A stretch of 64,000 nucleotides of DNA from Dimargaris cristalligena (Eukaryota > Kickxellomycota > Dimargaritomycetes > Dimargaritales > Dimargaritaceae). Below are positions 13,642 to 25,500 of this stretch, piece by piece. The stretch lies in the NCBI GenBank assembly GCA_027576995.1, contig JANBQC010000012.1:62001-126000 (forward strand), in the 5' to 3' direction. Within the stretch, counting starts at the first letter, position 1; every line of letters starts with the position of its first letter. Both the position numbers and the translations under genes were made by a program. The notes under the pieces are model-generated. The model had not been told where the DNA came from. It searched no databases and saw only the letters and a program-made list of their open reading frames with translations.

Positions 13642-14009
13642 CGTGACTGTTGTCGGGTGCATGCACCGGCTTGCTGAGGTACATGCTGCAGGTCTCATCA
13701 GCTGTTCCGTAGGCCCAGAGAATGAATCCCAGCATTTTTCTCCAGTCTCTTCGAGTCGAGCACATTTCTATTCAATTCAGTTGGGCAGTGCCCCCCCGTG
13801 TGAAGTGCGGGAATTTATCTAGGTAATGGCGGGTCCCCAACCTAGTAGGCAATCCCCACGGGCCTTATTGCCCATATTAGAAACACTGACTTACCTACTG
13901 AAGTGTGAACACAACAACTGCCCTCTCCAAGATGGCTCACAAGCAGTGCTGTGGATTGGGTCCGAACTTGCCACCATTGGCTCATGCCGAGAAATGAACC
14001 CCCCCGGCT
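13642..14009 (-). CDS. Two exons of an unrecognised gene (partial)
   Basis: Two adjacent minus-strand exons fit together. The first runs 14009-13895, after a TGCAG acceptor and ending at a GTAAGT donor in phase 1. The second runs 13767-13642, after an AATAG acceptor, resumes in phase and ends at another GTAAGT. The joined frame is open, with C-rich third positions like the confirmed genes here, and includes RRDWRKMLGFILWAYGTADE. I do not recognise a family. A further exon may follow near 13560. The 5' end could lie in the frame at 14440-14634. The borders could be wrong. Confidence 0.35.
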
Positions 14010-14973
14010 CTGCATAAAATCGGGCTTCACTTGCATGGTCTAAATCGTGGGCAGTTATAACAAGAAGGAAGGGGCAGGTCGTTCTGGGTAGGGGCAGTAA
14101 CTACGGCAAGGGGTGAAGGGTAACTGAGGGACTATGCACATTACAGAGGACATACCAATAGGGAAAGAATCTGCCGCTACCGCAGGCTAAAGGGGCTGAC
14201 TATGAATGAAGTTTAACCCAGCTGTACCATGAACCATTCGCCCGTAGAACAGGCTTGTTCTAATTAAAAGAATATCGCATATGTTTGTCCAACTGGCATT
14301 CCCTACAGCCTACTATTCGGCCGCTATGGACCCTTCCTATGCGAAATCTCCCTATTGGCAGGTTTTAAAGGCTCTAGAAGACCCTATCGCATTCTAGGGC
14401 TCATCCTATTGACCACCCAATTCGACACTATTACCGAACCTACAAATAGTGCAAGGTATAACAACAGAGGGAGGGGGTAGACATGTGCGCGGCTTGTAAT
14501 TGTCTGTGGCTATTCCAATGTGAAGTTAGGTAGGATCCGCCTGTTTTGGGTGGCGAGGTCTCTTTCATATCTGCCTTACATGTCGGGTTATTCAGCAGTA
14601 GGAGCCCCGGTGTGATCCGCCGGAGGAAACTCACTATCTGTTATCTGGGAGGCTGAACCCCCCCAACCTTGATCAGTACACTGGTAATCAAGGCAATCAA
14701 GCCCTAGACTAAGGTCGTAACCATTTTTTTTTAATTATTAGTGGGGCGGCAATGAAAATCCACCAGATCTAAAACCAACTATTCTTCAGCTACATTTACT
14801 GTATAGATATGGGTGTGGTTTATAACTTCACGGTATTCCAGAATCAGGCCAGTGTACTGCTACTACCGACTGCATTGGTGATAACAAGACGTGTCAATTA
14901 TAAAGGCCGACTGCTGGAGGGGGGGACTTATCGATATAACCGGGGCGAGTCCGAAAAAGGCGTAGTGGGGCTG
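14010..14973. other. Intergenic or undetected exons
   Basis: Between the ALO stop codon and the unrecognised exon pair. A minus-strand frame at 14440-14634 has plausible codon use but no visible family. No other structure seen. Confidence 0.4.
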
Positions 14974-17382
14974 TTAGAGCTTACTTTTGAGTGGAATATT
15001 AGAATATTGGAAACGTATTCCATGTTCAGGAGGTAGGACCGGGTGGTTATTCGGGAGTAAATGCCGGGTCAGATAGTCATTCATAAAAACATTATCAGGA
15101 TCCATTTGAGCCCGGACTTCCATGAAGTTCGGGAGCATTGGGTAAACGCGAGCCAAATCCTCGTAGCCCATGCAGTGGAACTGGTGTCGGAGGGAGGCGG
15201 GTTAAACAATAGGTGCGTTAGCAAGAGATGGGTGTGGTTAATGGATAGGGCAACTTTCTTAATAGATGGAAATAAGCCATGGCATCCTATTGAGCCGGCT
15301 CTGGGGTACAGATAGCAAACTAATAAATATAAAACAGGGTGAAGGGGATGTAGCCGACCATTGCATCACCAGCATATGACCTACTGGCCAATACATAGAG
15401 AGGGCCGTTACGGCAGCCCAAACTAAAAGTGCAGTGGGCGTATCTAAGGCTGACCAGATTGTTCAGGTGACCCAGCAATGTAAATCGAATATATGGGATC
15501 ATCCATTGTCACAAGGTTTAGTTTGGCCTTTGTTAAATCCGCCAGGCATCGTTTGTTACTAGCTAATATATCGATCTTTACCTTGGCCCAGTGTGGTCGA
15601 CCATCCATGGACTTCATAACTGCTTCAAAGTCCGTCCAGAATTCGCCGTACGGAACATTGGAATTGAATGGTCTTGGTTTACAAACATAAGGCAGTTGGT
15701 AGACAAATAAGTATTATATGGTGAGCACAGTAAGTCCCGGCACGCAAGTAATATATACACAGAAATAGATAACCCACTGGGTGCCAATAGCTAGTCGATA
15801 AGGGGTGTGTCGTATGACATAGTTTTTGGAGCGATATGCGGAGATAAAGGAGGTACACTTACTTATACATGACGACCCCAATGTAGCAGGTATCCCGCTG
15901 ATAACACGGGGAGAGCCAAATATCGTCATGCTGGACAAACCGAATCTCAATGGGAAAGTGAATAGGATATTTGGCCTTGGCCAGAACCTGGTTCAACTGT
16001 TTAATGGCTTCACTGGCCCGTCCAGTAGGGATGGCCCACTCATTGGTGTACTGCCGGAACATGCAATCAAAGTTGAAGACTTTATAGCTATCGTCGATTC
16101 GGTGGATTTCTCTTGCATAATCGCGCTTCCAAAGCTGTTTCTCCACCTCGGGCAATATACCCGGCATATACCGACCGACGTACAGCTCCATTTCGTAGCG
16201 CAGCCGATTCTTGCGCTGGGTGATCCGCCAGGTGCTATCCGGCTCTGACTTGACCTAAATAAATGAAATATTATAGGGCAGCGTTCCAAAATGTTAAGTT
16301 AATATAGTGGATACCCCTGCTATGATTCCCAATCCATTAGGAAGAACGGGTCACTGGGTTGGAACATATAGGCGGGACTTGAGGAATTTACCTTAGTAGT
16401 GCGATTCAGAAGAGAGATGGCGACGTTGTTGTTATAAGGAAACCACAGGAATTTAGTGTGCTGGGCTGTCTGCGAAAGGGAGACCAATTCATCCAACATG
16501 GTGGCAAAAGGAATGGGTCGCTGAATGCTCTCGAGCCGGAACGCTCGTTCGCACTGGAGAGTGACTTTGGTCACGATGCCCAGGGCCCCGATATGGCAAC
16601 GAGCGGCCGAGAATATATCGGTGTGATCCATGGCGGAACAATCAATGATTTCACCGGTTCCGGATATGAGGCGTAGACCTAGAACCAGGGTGGATAGATT
16701 ACCAAAACCGGCCCCCGAGCCGTGAGTGGCAGTTCCAATAGCACCAGCGACACTCTGGTCACTGATGGCCCCCAGCACACTGAGGGCTAGATTGTGTTTC
16801 TGTAAGAGAGGGTGGAGCTCGAATAAACGCATGCCACCTTCGACAGTAACCACCATGCGGGTCTCGTCAACCTATTCAGGGGAAAAGCAATGATTGAAGT
16901 TGAGCCCAGTCCAATAGGCGAGTTTTAGTCAATGTATGCGAATCAAACAAGGGTCGGAAAGTGCCCCCTCCGGCCACCGTAGCCCCAAACGAGAAGCTTA
17001 GGTACTAATGTATGTTACGGATGGTCGCTGATCCCCGACATTCATTATTCAGCCGGGTGTAGGCCCAAATAATTTACCCGACCTGATTATCAGCCGATTT
17101 GGCCGTGGGAACAAAAAGACCGGGACCAGGCAGTATGAACCCGCAACTTACTTCCAGCAAACGGTTCATACGGTCCAGGTTGAGCATATAGCCGTCCGTG
17201 CACGGCAAATCGGACGGGGAATGACCCGCCCCGAAGACCTTGACCGTTTTACGGTGTTCACGGGCGCGCTGAACGATGGCCACGATTTCCTTCTCATTTT
17301 GGGGCTCAAAGTAGAGCTCCGGGGAGCAGCTGAACGTTTGGGCCCAGTTACGGTAGGTGAAGGTCTTGTTGGGACGAACCAT
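14974..17382 (-). CDS. ALO1: FAD-linked aldonolactone oxidase (D-arabinono-1,4-lactone / L-gulonolactone oxidase family)
   Basis: Oxidises an aldonolactone in the last step of ascorbate or erythroascorbate synthesis; in yeast the enzyme sits at the mitochondrial outer membrane. Five exons, 17382-17152, 16871-16392, 16254-15863, 15672-15582 and 15180-14974, join in phase to 466 residues, between animal GULO (about 440) and yeast Alo1 (526). Residues 51-57 read GAGHSPS, and His54 matches the histidine that carries covalent FAD in this family. The FAD-binding core continues with SVAGAIGTATHGSGAGFGNL. The ALO C-terminal domain shows FNSNVPYGEFW, the HWAK motif, and a final MDPDNVFMNDYL. Substrate cannot be told from sequence; the fungal setting favours D-arabinono-1,4-lactone. 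Confidence 0.93.
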
Positions 17383-17960
17383 GGTGACTGGGAATCGGTC
17401 CGTTTAGAATTGCTAGGAGGGACCAACGCACTGTCCGGAAAAAACGGCTATGAATGGACAGGAACAGCAAAAATGGGAAATGGCTTGGTACACGACCGGT
17501 TTTTACGAGTTGGAAAGGGAAAAGGAGAAGAGGGTGTTGTATGCGACCAACTACTGTCACTAAGGGAAGGGGGCACTGCATATAGGGGGGTGAAAAAAAA
17601 GGGGAGTAATTAGTGTGACGGTGAATAGGAGACGGCGGGCAAGGCCAATTTGGAGATGCAGTGGTAACTTAATCACCCCAGACAAAGGGTGGTGTGAAAG
17701 TTCCAGTAGGCCATATACCTCCTATAGTTCCCAAAGCCTCTACCAACAGGCTGACTATGTATATATTCATAATATAATGTGGGGAATACGCCCAGCATTG
17801 TTGATAAACCATTTGGATATATGGTAATATTCTCCCATCCTCCATCCCATCCCAACCATATATTATACTTGGTTAATAGGTGAGGAAACAGTTAGTGCGT
17901 AAGGGATGATGTCTTCATAAATGGACGCACCATATCTTAAAATACGCCACGTAAAGAACT
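17383..17960. other. ALO1 upstream region
   Basis: Upstream of the minus-strand oxidase. No gene recognised; presumably holds its promoter and 5' leader. Confidence 0.5.
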
Positions 17961-17999
17961 ATAGGTTACTCTTATATGTAACACGTACTGTGGGGGCAT

Positions 18000-18480
18000 G
18001 GCAGGAACTACTTAGGTGGATGAAAACTGACAATGCCATGAGTTATGTAACCAAGCCCAGTGAACTACATAAAGGTACTGACAGATATTAGGTTATTGGG
18101 TCTAAAATATGCTCGATAAACCAAATATTTAAGTAATATATTGTAAAGGGGTCAATTTGCACACTGTTGTGTGGATAGTGGTACTTTCACCTTAATCTAC
18201 TACATTAATAACTGACCACTTTCCCTTCTTGGCTGGAAATAATATTGAAAATCCTGCCCTTGTTAAGCTAAGAATGTGTATTGTTGTGATAAGTGTCCTG
18301 AACAAATCCTTGCAGGTCTACTGTGGTTTTTTCCAGTTAAATTGAGCAAGGTCCCAGTTATGGTATGTACTTTCTAATCAATAATACCTTGACAAAGTCC
18401 AGTTAAATTAAACCACAAAGAGCTGTACACTCTCCTTAGCTATGCATGGACCTAATGTAACTAATGTAACAATACAGATG
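18000..18480 (-). pseudogene. Decayed Ty3/gypsy integrase fragment
   Basis: On the minus strand, broken by stops and shifts, a translation resembles a gypsy integrase. It runs from a zinc-binding-like stretch through KGKWSVINVVD near 18220, where functional elements usually have W followed by a catalytic-core aspartate, then STTIHTTV. Toward 18010 a shifted frame gives a degenerate FHPPK where AYHPQTDG is typical. Many stops make it non-functional. The match is by eye. Confidence 0.5.
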
Positions 18481-19550
18481 GAGCCATAGAATAATCAGGT
18501 CAAAACATTAAAGCCTGGACAACTCCAGAGCTTTGAACCAAATACATAAATAAATAAAAATGACCAGTCTTTGTTTTTACCTCCTCTTACAAAATACATA
18601 TCCATTATTTAACTGTAAGTAAATGTCACATTATAGCCTAATAAAGACATTTTGGAACTATACTTACTAAACCACCTTCACATAGTAGTGGCCCATAAAT
18701 ATTTTTTACTAAAGTCAATGTTCCTATACAATTGAAATAGTCAGTTAAAAGCATAAACCATTAAGAAAAGACTGGTTTATCTCATAAAGGCATGTTAATA
18801 GTAATGTACTTCTGTAGTTAAAAGCTAATGATATGGGCATATTGCTAGAGCAGATAATAATATTACCAGCACTGAAGTCCAATTAAGGGAATACTGGTGA
18901 TTTCTAAATGAAGTACTATTTATAGTAGTGAGAGTGCCTATAAAATGGCTCTAATAAAATAGTCCTATATATGGTGTTGCCCAGGTTAACCACTCTTAGT
19001 CCATTAAGAGTGCTGAGGATAGGCTTCTAATAGAAGATGGGGCCCAGGATCAGCCAAGTGGGTCTTAGCATTAGGTTGGGGGCATGGTACTAATTAATAA
19101 AGGCTAAGTGCAGGTATATGCAAGGGATGTGCAGTGGGTACACTTACTAGTTAGTCTAAAGGGAGTGAGTATATATAGAGTTTATTGGGGGTAAAACTAA
19201 GGGGCAGAATAAGCTAAGGGAATCTAACTAGACCCAATGGGGCCTGGTTATATATATGTGGGGGATAACTCCAGAGGGAGGTCCTGAAGGAGGATACTAC
19301 TAAGACTAAGGTATACTAAATAATCCAACCAAATGGTTGTGGGGGTCTGGAAGACTTAGGTAGTAACTGGAAGAGTCATCAGATCAGCACCGGAGTGAGT
19401 GGTGTGAACCTAAGAGTCTGGAAGGGGGATGGTTATGTTGAATAGGGTAATCCCATAGTACTAGGGGTGACCATGGGAAGTTACATAGGGTACTATATGG
19501 CCTAGTCAGGACAGATGATTGTTACACCTGGATTAAGTCAGATTAGAAGG

Positions 19551-19890
19551 TGTCATGACTGGCTAATTTGAACTATAAGAATAACCAGCCATATAAGTAA
19601 AAACCCATACCAATAGATGGGTAAATTAACATTTAACATCATAGAAATATATCCCCATTATCCTACTGTATTTTATTTCCATTACTATATTCCCTGTATT
19701 ATCTAGTTACTGATTTATATTCATTAGTCATCATTATTCTTCCCCTGCCCCTTGAGTTTAGATATAACCCCAACTGTTTCCCCACAGCTTACAACTTCTC
19801 TTTTGTTTTGTCTTATTCTGATATTTATCCTAATAAACTTATTCCTGTCCATCCTGTGGTATCTGGCCTTAATACCAGCCTATCATAACA
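19551..19890 (+). mobile_element. Solo LTR with 5-bp target-site duplication
   Basis: A 340-bp unit that begins TGTCATGACTGGC and ends GCCTATCATAACA, giving TG...CA ends and a partial inverted repeat. It is flanked on both sides by GAAGG (19546-19550 and 19891-19895), the 5-bp duplication typical of LTR retrotransposon integrases. ATATAAG at 19591 and AATAAA at 19832-19837 are in promoter and poly(A) order for the plus strand, which suggests the orientation. Matching flanks around one LTR point to recombination between two LTRs that removed the internal region. Confidence 0.82.
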
Positions 19891-20469
19891 GAAGGGCTGA
19901 TAATATCTAAGGCCACTGGTAATAACCAAAGCTAGGAACTGAAAAATATATATAAAATAATGAAATATTAAAATAAACAGTGATATAAGTTATCAGTAAT
20001 CATACCAACAGCATAGTAAATTTAGCTGGATTTATTGCTATTGATTGATATATATTGAAAATATTGCAAGAAATTTAATATAAAATGAAAAGGATATGAT
20101 GGATAATTAGTTTTATGTGATAAAATGGGAATATATGATTGATAAAACTGCGGTTTATAGAGATAAATAGTTTATAACCAGTAAAGAAATCAGTTAATTA
20201 TTTAACCTTTTCAGCTACCTGTACTCTGCAGTACCACATATGCTATGAGTAAAAATAAAGGATATATAAATTGTGGAATGCAAAAATAAATGTTAATAAA
20301 TAGGAGCACCTATTCAATTATAAAGTAGTGTATATTTAACCTAATAAACTATTATAAAAAAATAACTTAAAGTAGTCTCTATAGAGGAGTTAAATTATAC
20401 ATCATCTATTCTTCAAATCTTGAATTTTATTTTTTTGACAAAATGGGAATCGGAAAATCCTTATATGTA

Positions 20470-20542
20470 GCCCGGTTAGCTCAATCGGTAGAGCGTGAGA
20501 CTCTTAATCTCAAGGTTGCGGGTTCGACCCCCGCATTGGGCT
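20470..20542 (+). tRNA. tRNA-Lys (CTT)
   Basis: A 73-nt cloverleaf without intron. The acceptor stem GCCCGGT pairs with ATTGGGC, counting G-T pairs, followed by discriminator T. The D arm is GCTC/GAGC. The anticodon stem TGAGA/TCTCA holds loop CTCTTAA with anticodon CTT, which reads AAG lysine codons. The T arm GCGGG/CCCGC holds TTCGACC. A and B box promoters are intact. It sits at the right edge of the decayed retroelement island. Confidence 0.97.
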
Positions 20543-22320
20543 TCTACTTTTCCACTTTTGATGCTGATGTTTATTTTTCGAGTTAATTTGACCCATTCTT
20601 TATTATTGTAATTGTATATTTACTCACGCCAATGCATTGGCAACCAATTTTTGTACGATCTTATACTGGCCGTTTACATCAATCGTTTTTGGCATGCAGT
20701 AGACATTACCCATATACTACATTAGTTGTCAGTTATATTCTTGGTGACCATAGGTTTTGCCGCAGTTTGAATGAAAAAAAATCGGATTTGGTATTAGTGC
20801 ATGGGGATGTTTATGTTGGATTAGCCAGGCTAACCCCCCCCTGGTCAACTGCGTACTACGGCATAACCGAATTAGCCGGGGGGGAGAGCAGTGCAGTTTC
20901 ATATTGCCATACCTCTGAAAATTAATTGAGCCATTCTTATGCTTATCCCAATATCCAGTGGCCACAGTTCATCCAGGATAGATTGGTTGTATGGCTCTAG
21001 TTGTAGATGCTTCTTATACCTTGGTATTTCTGTAGTTTGCCAATAGGTAAATAACAAGACGCTGAAGAGAAACGCGCTGTCTTTCCCCAGGCATTATTGA
21101 GCTACCCCCCTCCACCTGACTGGGCTAATTACCATTCCCCCCTTATTCAACAGCATCTTGCCCCAGGGTATTTCTCTATCAACTCATTAAGTTAGCCGTT
21201 ACAATATACTTTGAACCCGAATATGCCACGGCCATAGTAACCGGAATGGTACAGATATTACATTTCTTTCGCGATAGCCATTAGCATATGTGGTCAAGGG
21301 ACCTTATCGGTAGATATCAGTGGAGTGGCTCGGACAGACCTATTGTTCGTTTGGGATGTATGCAGATGAGAGGATCACCTTGGCCAACGTAGTCCCCGCC
21401 TAGAAAGAGGGATATGCTGTGCCTTCTTTGCTAATATTTTTCCCCTGACAGAGTCCAAGAGCTGTGGACAACTGACAGTCTGTGGCTTATTTGGCGAATT
21501 CCCAGCAAGTTGAAGTAATGCGAAGAGAAAGATGGACTGCTAGTGGAGTTGGACCCCTTAAGGGGCGCCAGCCTAAGCAAGAGTTGCTCCCGAGGCTCGT
21601 ATGTTTATCATAGACCTTGTAGTACTAATAAAGGAATATGGTTGTCCATTGGATTAGATTGACCTAGTTCATCCCTCCTACCTGACCTACGTGACTCAGC
21701 TGGTCTATTATTTATACCAAATTATCGTCCTCCCCTCTTATCGAGCGCATAAACACATTACCAGCGTGTATGCATGTGTCCACTCCCAAGCCAAATGTTA
21801 TTATATAAGATACAGATGGCGTGCTTATAACAACAGGTCCTTCCTTCCTTTCTCTCTCCCTTGGTCCTTGCGTCCTTCTAATTTACGGCCTTTTCACTTA
21901 TCTCCCGCGTCCTTTAGAAGCCCCCCTCTCTTGTACTTTGCCCGTTAAACTATTATTTGTGTTTTAATATTTTAGATAACCCGGTCCGTCAGTTACGGTC
22001 CTTTGTGCTCACCTCCTCGTTTTATTAGGCTGCCCGGCATCGGCCACAGCCCATTGCTGCCCATTTAGTTTACCCTCCGTTGCCTGCTTCTAACTTTACT
22101 CAGTACCGTTTCCTGTGTTTGCTCACATTCTTATTTTATTACTCTATATGCTCATATCTCCCTCTTTCCATGTAAACTACATTTGCCGTTTTCTTTCACT
22201 ATTAGCTATACCATAAATCTCTTCCAACCCCATTGCCCGCATTACCCGAGCCTTGCCCTGGGCCGTTAATCTTACTTGTGGTTTATTGCTTCGTCACCCG
22301 GTCAATACTGGACAAGCCAA
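20543..22320. other. Intergenic between tRNA-Lys and ATG13
   Basis: Unremarkable sequence with pyrimidine-rich stretches toward ATG13. The open frame at 20632-20925 has no recognisable features. No gene supported. Confidence 0.5.
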
Positions 22321-22420
22321 CCCATTCCCGGCTCTCTACGCATTAGCCCATTCCCGGCTCTTTACTCACTTATTTACCCATTCGCAGCTCTCTACTCATT
22401 AGCCCATTCTCCGACGTCAG
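22321..22420. repeat. Imperfect 26-30 bp tandem repeat upstream of ATG13
   Basis: Units beginning CCCATTC and containing GGCTCTCTAC or a close variant recur at about 22321, 22347, 22377 and 22403, the last one truncated. The array lies about 90 bp before the ATG13 start codon, in likely promoter or 5' leader. Confidence 0.75.
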
Positions 22421-22505
22421 GCGTGTGGTACCTGGTTAGCTTTCAACTGTTCGTTCATTACCTTTTGCGATCGGCGACCTGCTCCGGCAACGGTGTACTG
22501 CGAGG

Positions 22506-25500
22506 ATGAGCCGCCCGCCGACCGGTTCGCCCCAGCTACCCAGCCTTACTCTTACGGCTTCGAATGCCACGGATGGCCCTACTTCCGCCTCGACCGCCAG
22601 AGTCAGCCGCGATGAGCAAATCGTCCAGAATTTCGTTTCCAAATTCGCTCAGCTAGTGGTTCAGACCCGTTGGAGTACAGGTAGCGCATCCCAAGCGTCT
22701 TCACCCACAAGCCCAGACAGGCTCATTACCTCCCCCCGGACCAATAAATGGGTAAGTCATTATAATACAGCTAAATTCCGCCCTATTACTTGGTATTCCT
22801 TGAACCGTTGGTCCATTACAGACTAGTCGGTCTAGTCAGTCAGTGTCGTAGACCCCTCTACTCAATTCTTCATGATAACCTCTAACGATATACCATATAT
22901 ATATATTCTCGGGCAACTCTGCGGTTTATGTCCCAATAGTTCAATTTAGAGACTGAGGACCTCGAATCGGTCCGGTCCGATATCAAGTACTGGCGGGCCG
23001 CTGTATTATTATCAACCCCTCCCCCACCCCTGATACTGGAAGTGTATCTGGATGTAGCTCACCTGGTTCCACACCAGAATTTAGTGGTTACTGACGAGCG
23101 GCTTCGTCGCTGGACGGTCGACCTCCAACTACCCCTGAACGATAGCCATTCCAGTCTCAACTCCCAGTATTCCCAATTTCCCTCACCCGATCACCGAAGT
23201 GGAGTTCGGCGCTATACCTCGGTGCTCCTCGAAACCTGGCAGCTCCAGCTCAGCCACCCCGTTCCCTACCCACCCCCCGAGCTACCAACCATTTACCAAA
23301 AGTGCATCGTATTCTTCCGGGGGCTCTTCACAATGGCTCGGCTACTTCCCGCCTACCGGTTGACCCAGCGCCTCCGCCAATCAACCCCATCTCCTATTCT
23401 TAGGCTAGGCTACCGATTCAACACTTCTCCCACGACACCATCCCAGGAAATTAAAATGGACACGAGTCTGACCGGCGCCGTCAACACTACTTCGCATTAC
23501 TGCTTCGACCCTCTGGCCACCTCCCTTGGCACATTCAACGCCAGCGTCACCTACCGAAGTGGCTGTAGTTTCCACGTGGAAGGCCCCGACCATCTGATTG
23601 ATTCCGAAACTAACCCCTACTTTTCACCAACCCTTGCCCAACCGGGGGCTGACTCCACCACGTTCCATACCCCATTTAAGATTCCCACACCGGCCTCAGC
23701 GGTTGCTACCGCCACAGCCAACCCCGCTGCTCCCGGATATCGGGATAATCTACACCAGTCGCCTGGACTGATGCCACTCCACCGACGAACAGCCAGTACC
23801 CAGTCGAACCGGACCGTGTATAGTTCGTCGACAATGGGGCCCGGGGTCGAGAATGGCCCCCTGTCGTCACTTCACCGGCGTTCATCCACGTCATCCCGGC
23901 CCATCTCAGGAGGATATGCCGCACCTGCATTACATTCCATTTATGAGCGGCGGTCTCCCACGTCAACCGATACAATCCCTTCGTATGATCGGACCATCTA
24001 TTCACAAGGGCGGGCGGCAACTAGCGGCTATCCCACCACTTCCCCCTCTACCCGCCAGCAGCCCCTGATAACAGGCTACCACCATCAGCAGCACTCGGGT
24101 TCCAGTCTCGGACGCATCCCGTCCTCCTTCGAGAGCCGATATTCGCCCCATTCGGGCGGGGGGCCCGGTGGCTCGGTAGTGCCGCCCACGTCCTCCAATT
24201 CGCTGTCCCGGGGTGAGTCTCGAATCCGGCCCCCCAACGCTGTGGTACCAGGTAGCCTAGCCTCACAGCCTGGTTCAAGTGTATCATCAGTGGCGGCTAT
24301 TCTTCGTCGGCCTTCCCTTAGTCTAGTTTCACCTTTCAAGTCCCCATCACTATCATCCTCACCAGCGTCCCCGCTCCACCAATTCCACCATCAACATGCC
24401 CACCATTCATCGTCCAACGAGACTGAGGCGTCCTATATCTCCCAGAAGTCAAAGCGTCCATTGTCATTTGGTCCTCATTCCAATCCTCGTAATGGCGTAT
24501 TCCTTGCCAATTACTCAACTTCCTCTGGGGGGGACCCCACTGGCCTCACTAACCCAGTAACAAGGCCCCAGTCCTCGGCCACAGTCGCCTCGCGGTCCAA
24601 CCCCCTGGGGTCGGAGTCTGTGGCGGGAAGCCCACCCCGTCTATCCTCCTCGTTCGCCCATCGGTACCGTCAATCTAACACCATGTCAACTGAGGGTATC
24701 CGAGACCCTCATTCCCCCGTATCGCCCATCCTGGCCCGACCCAGTACTTCCCAAGGGTCAGCGTCCGGAAGCGGTGGTGGGGTCAGTGGCGGTGGCGGCG
24801 GTGTAACGGCCACAGGTTATCCCCGGGCGGGGACTGTGACCAACCAACGCCGACAGTCACTCCTCAGTGATTGCGCCGAAAGTATCTCTGATATGAGCCT
24901 CAATGCGCCGCCCGCAAACGACAGTAACCCTAGTTTACAGCACCACCCACAACTCCCCTCTCGCCGAGTATCCCTGGGGCGGGACTCTATCCCCCCCTGG
25001 GAAATGGACTCCTTCGACCAGGATACTGCCGAATTTCAGCGCATTCTCGACTCCCAAACTCCGCTTCGGCTGCCCAAAGCGGGGACTGTCAAACCACCGA
25101 CGAGTATAGCCACCCGTCGTCGCATGGATCCACCCCACCAGCCACTGGTTGAGAGGGGCGACCCTTCCCCTAATCAGGTGGTGCATCAATCCCCCGCCTC
25201 GATTGGTCCAGCTGGTCCGTCAAGAATGGCACAGCCAGCAACGGGTCCCAGTGCCACCACTGTTGGAAGTGGTGGTGACCTTGGCCATTTTCGGCGCCTT
25301 CGCCAATCGTACAATTTCATGGCGGATTCCATCGCTTTGAATGTAGGTGGCGGCCCCCCGCTCGCAGTGCCGACGACTCGGTCACCTTCGGAACAGTCTA
25401 CCCGTGCGTTGTACTCGCACTCCCCACGCGAGCCAACTTCCCCATTTGTCAACCCAGCCGACCAACAGGGCCAGGGCGCCAAAGAAATTGTTGAATCTGG

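Larger units (their letters stand above)
17961..20440. mobile_element. CpG-depleted island of decayed retroelement DNA
   Basis: About 2.5 kb that differs sharply from its flanks. It is A/T-rich, has no long open frame, and I could find only about three CpG dinucleotides between 18000 and 20400, while CpG is common on both sides. It contains an integrase-like relic on the minus strand (18000-18480) and a solo LTR (19551-19890). It ends just before a tRNA gene. The pattern fits methylation-driven or RIP-like C-to-T decay of an old Ty3/gypsy insertion. The edges are approximate. Confidence 0.7.
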
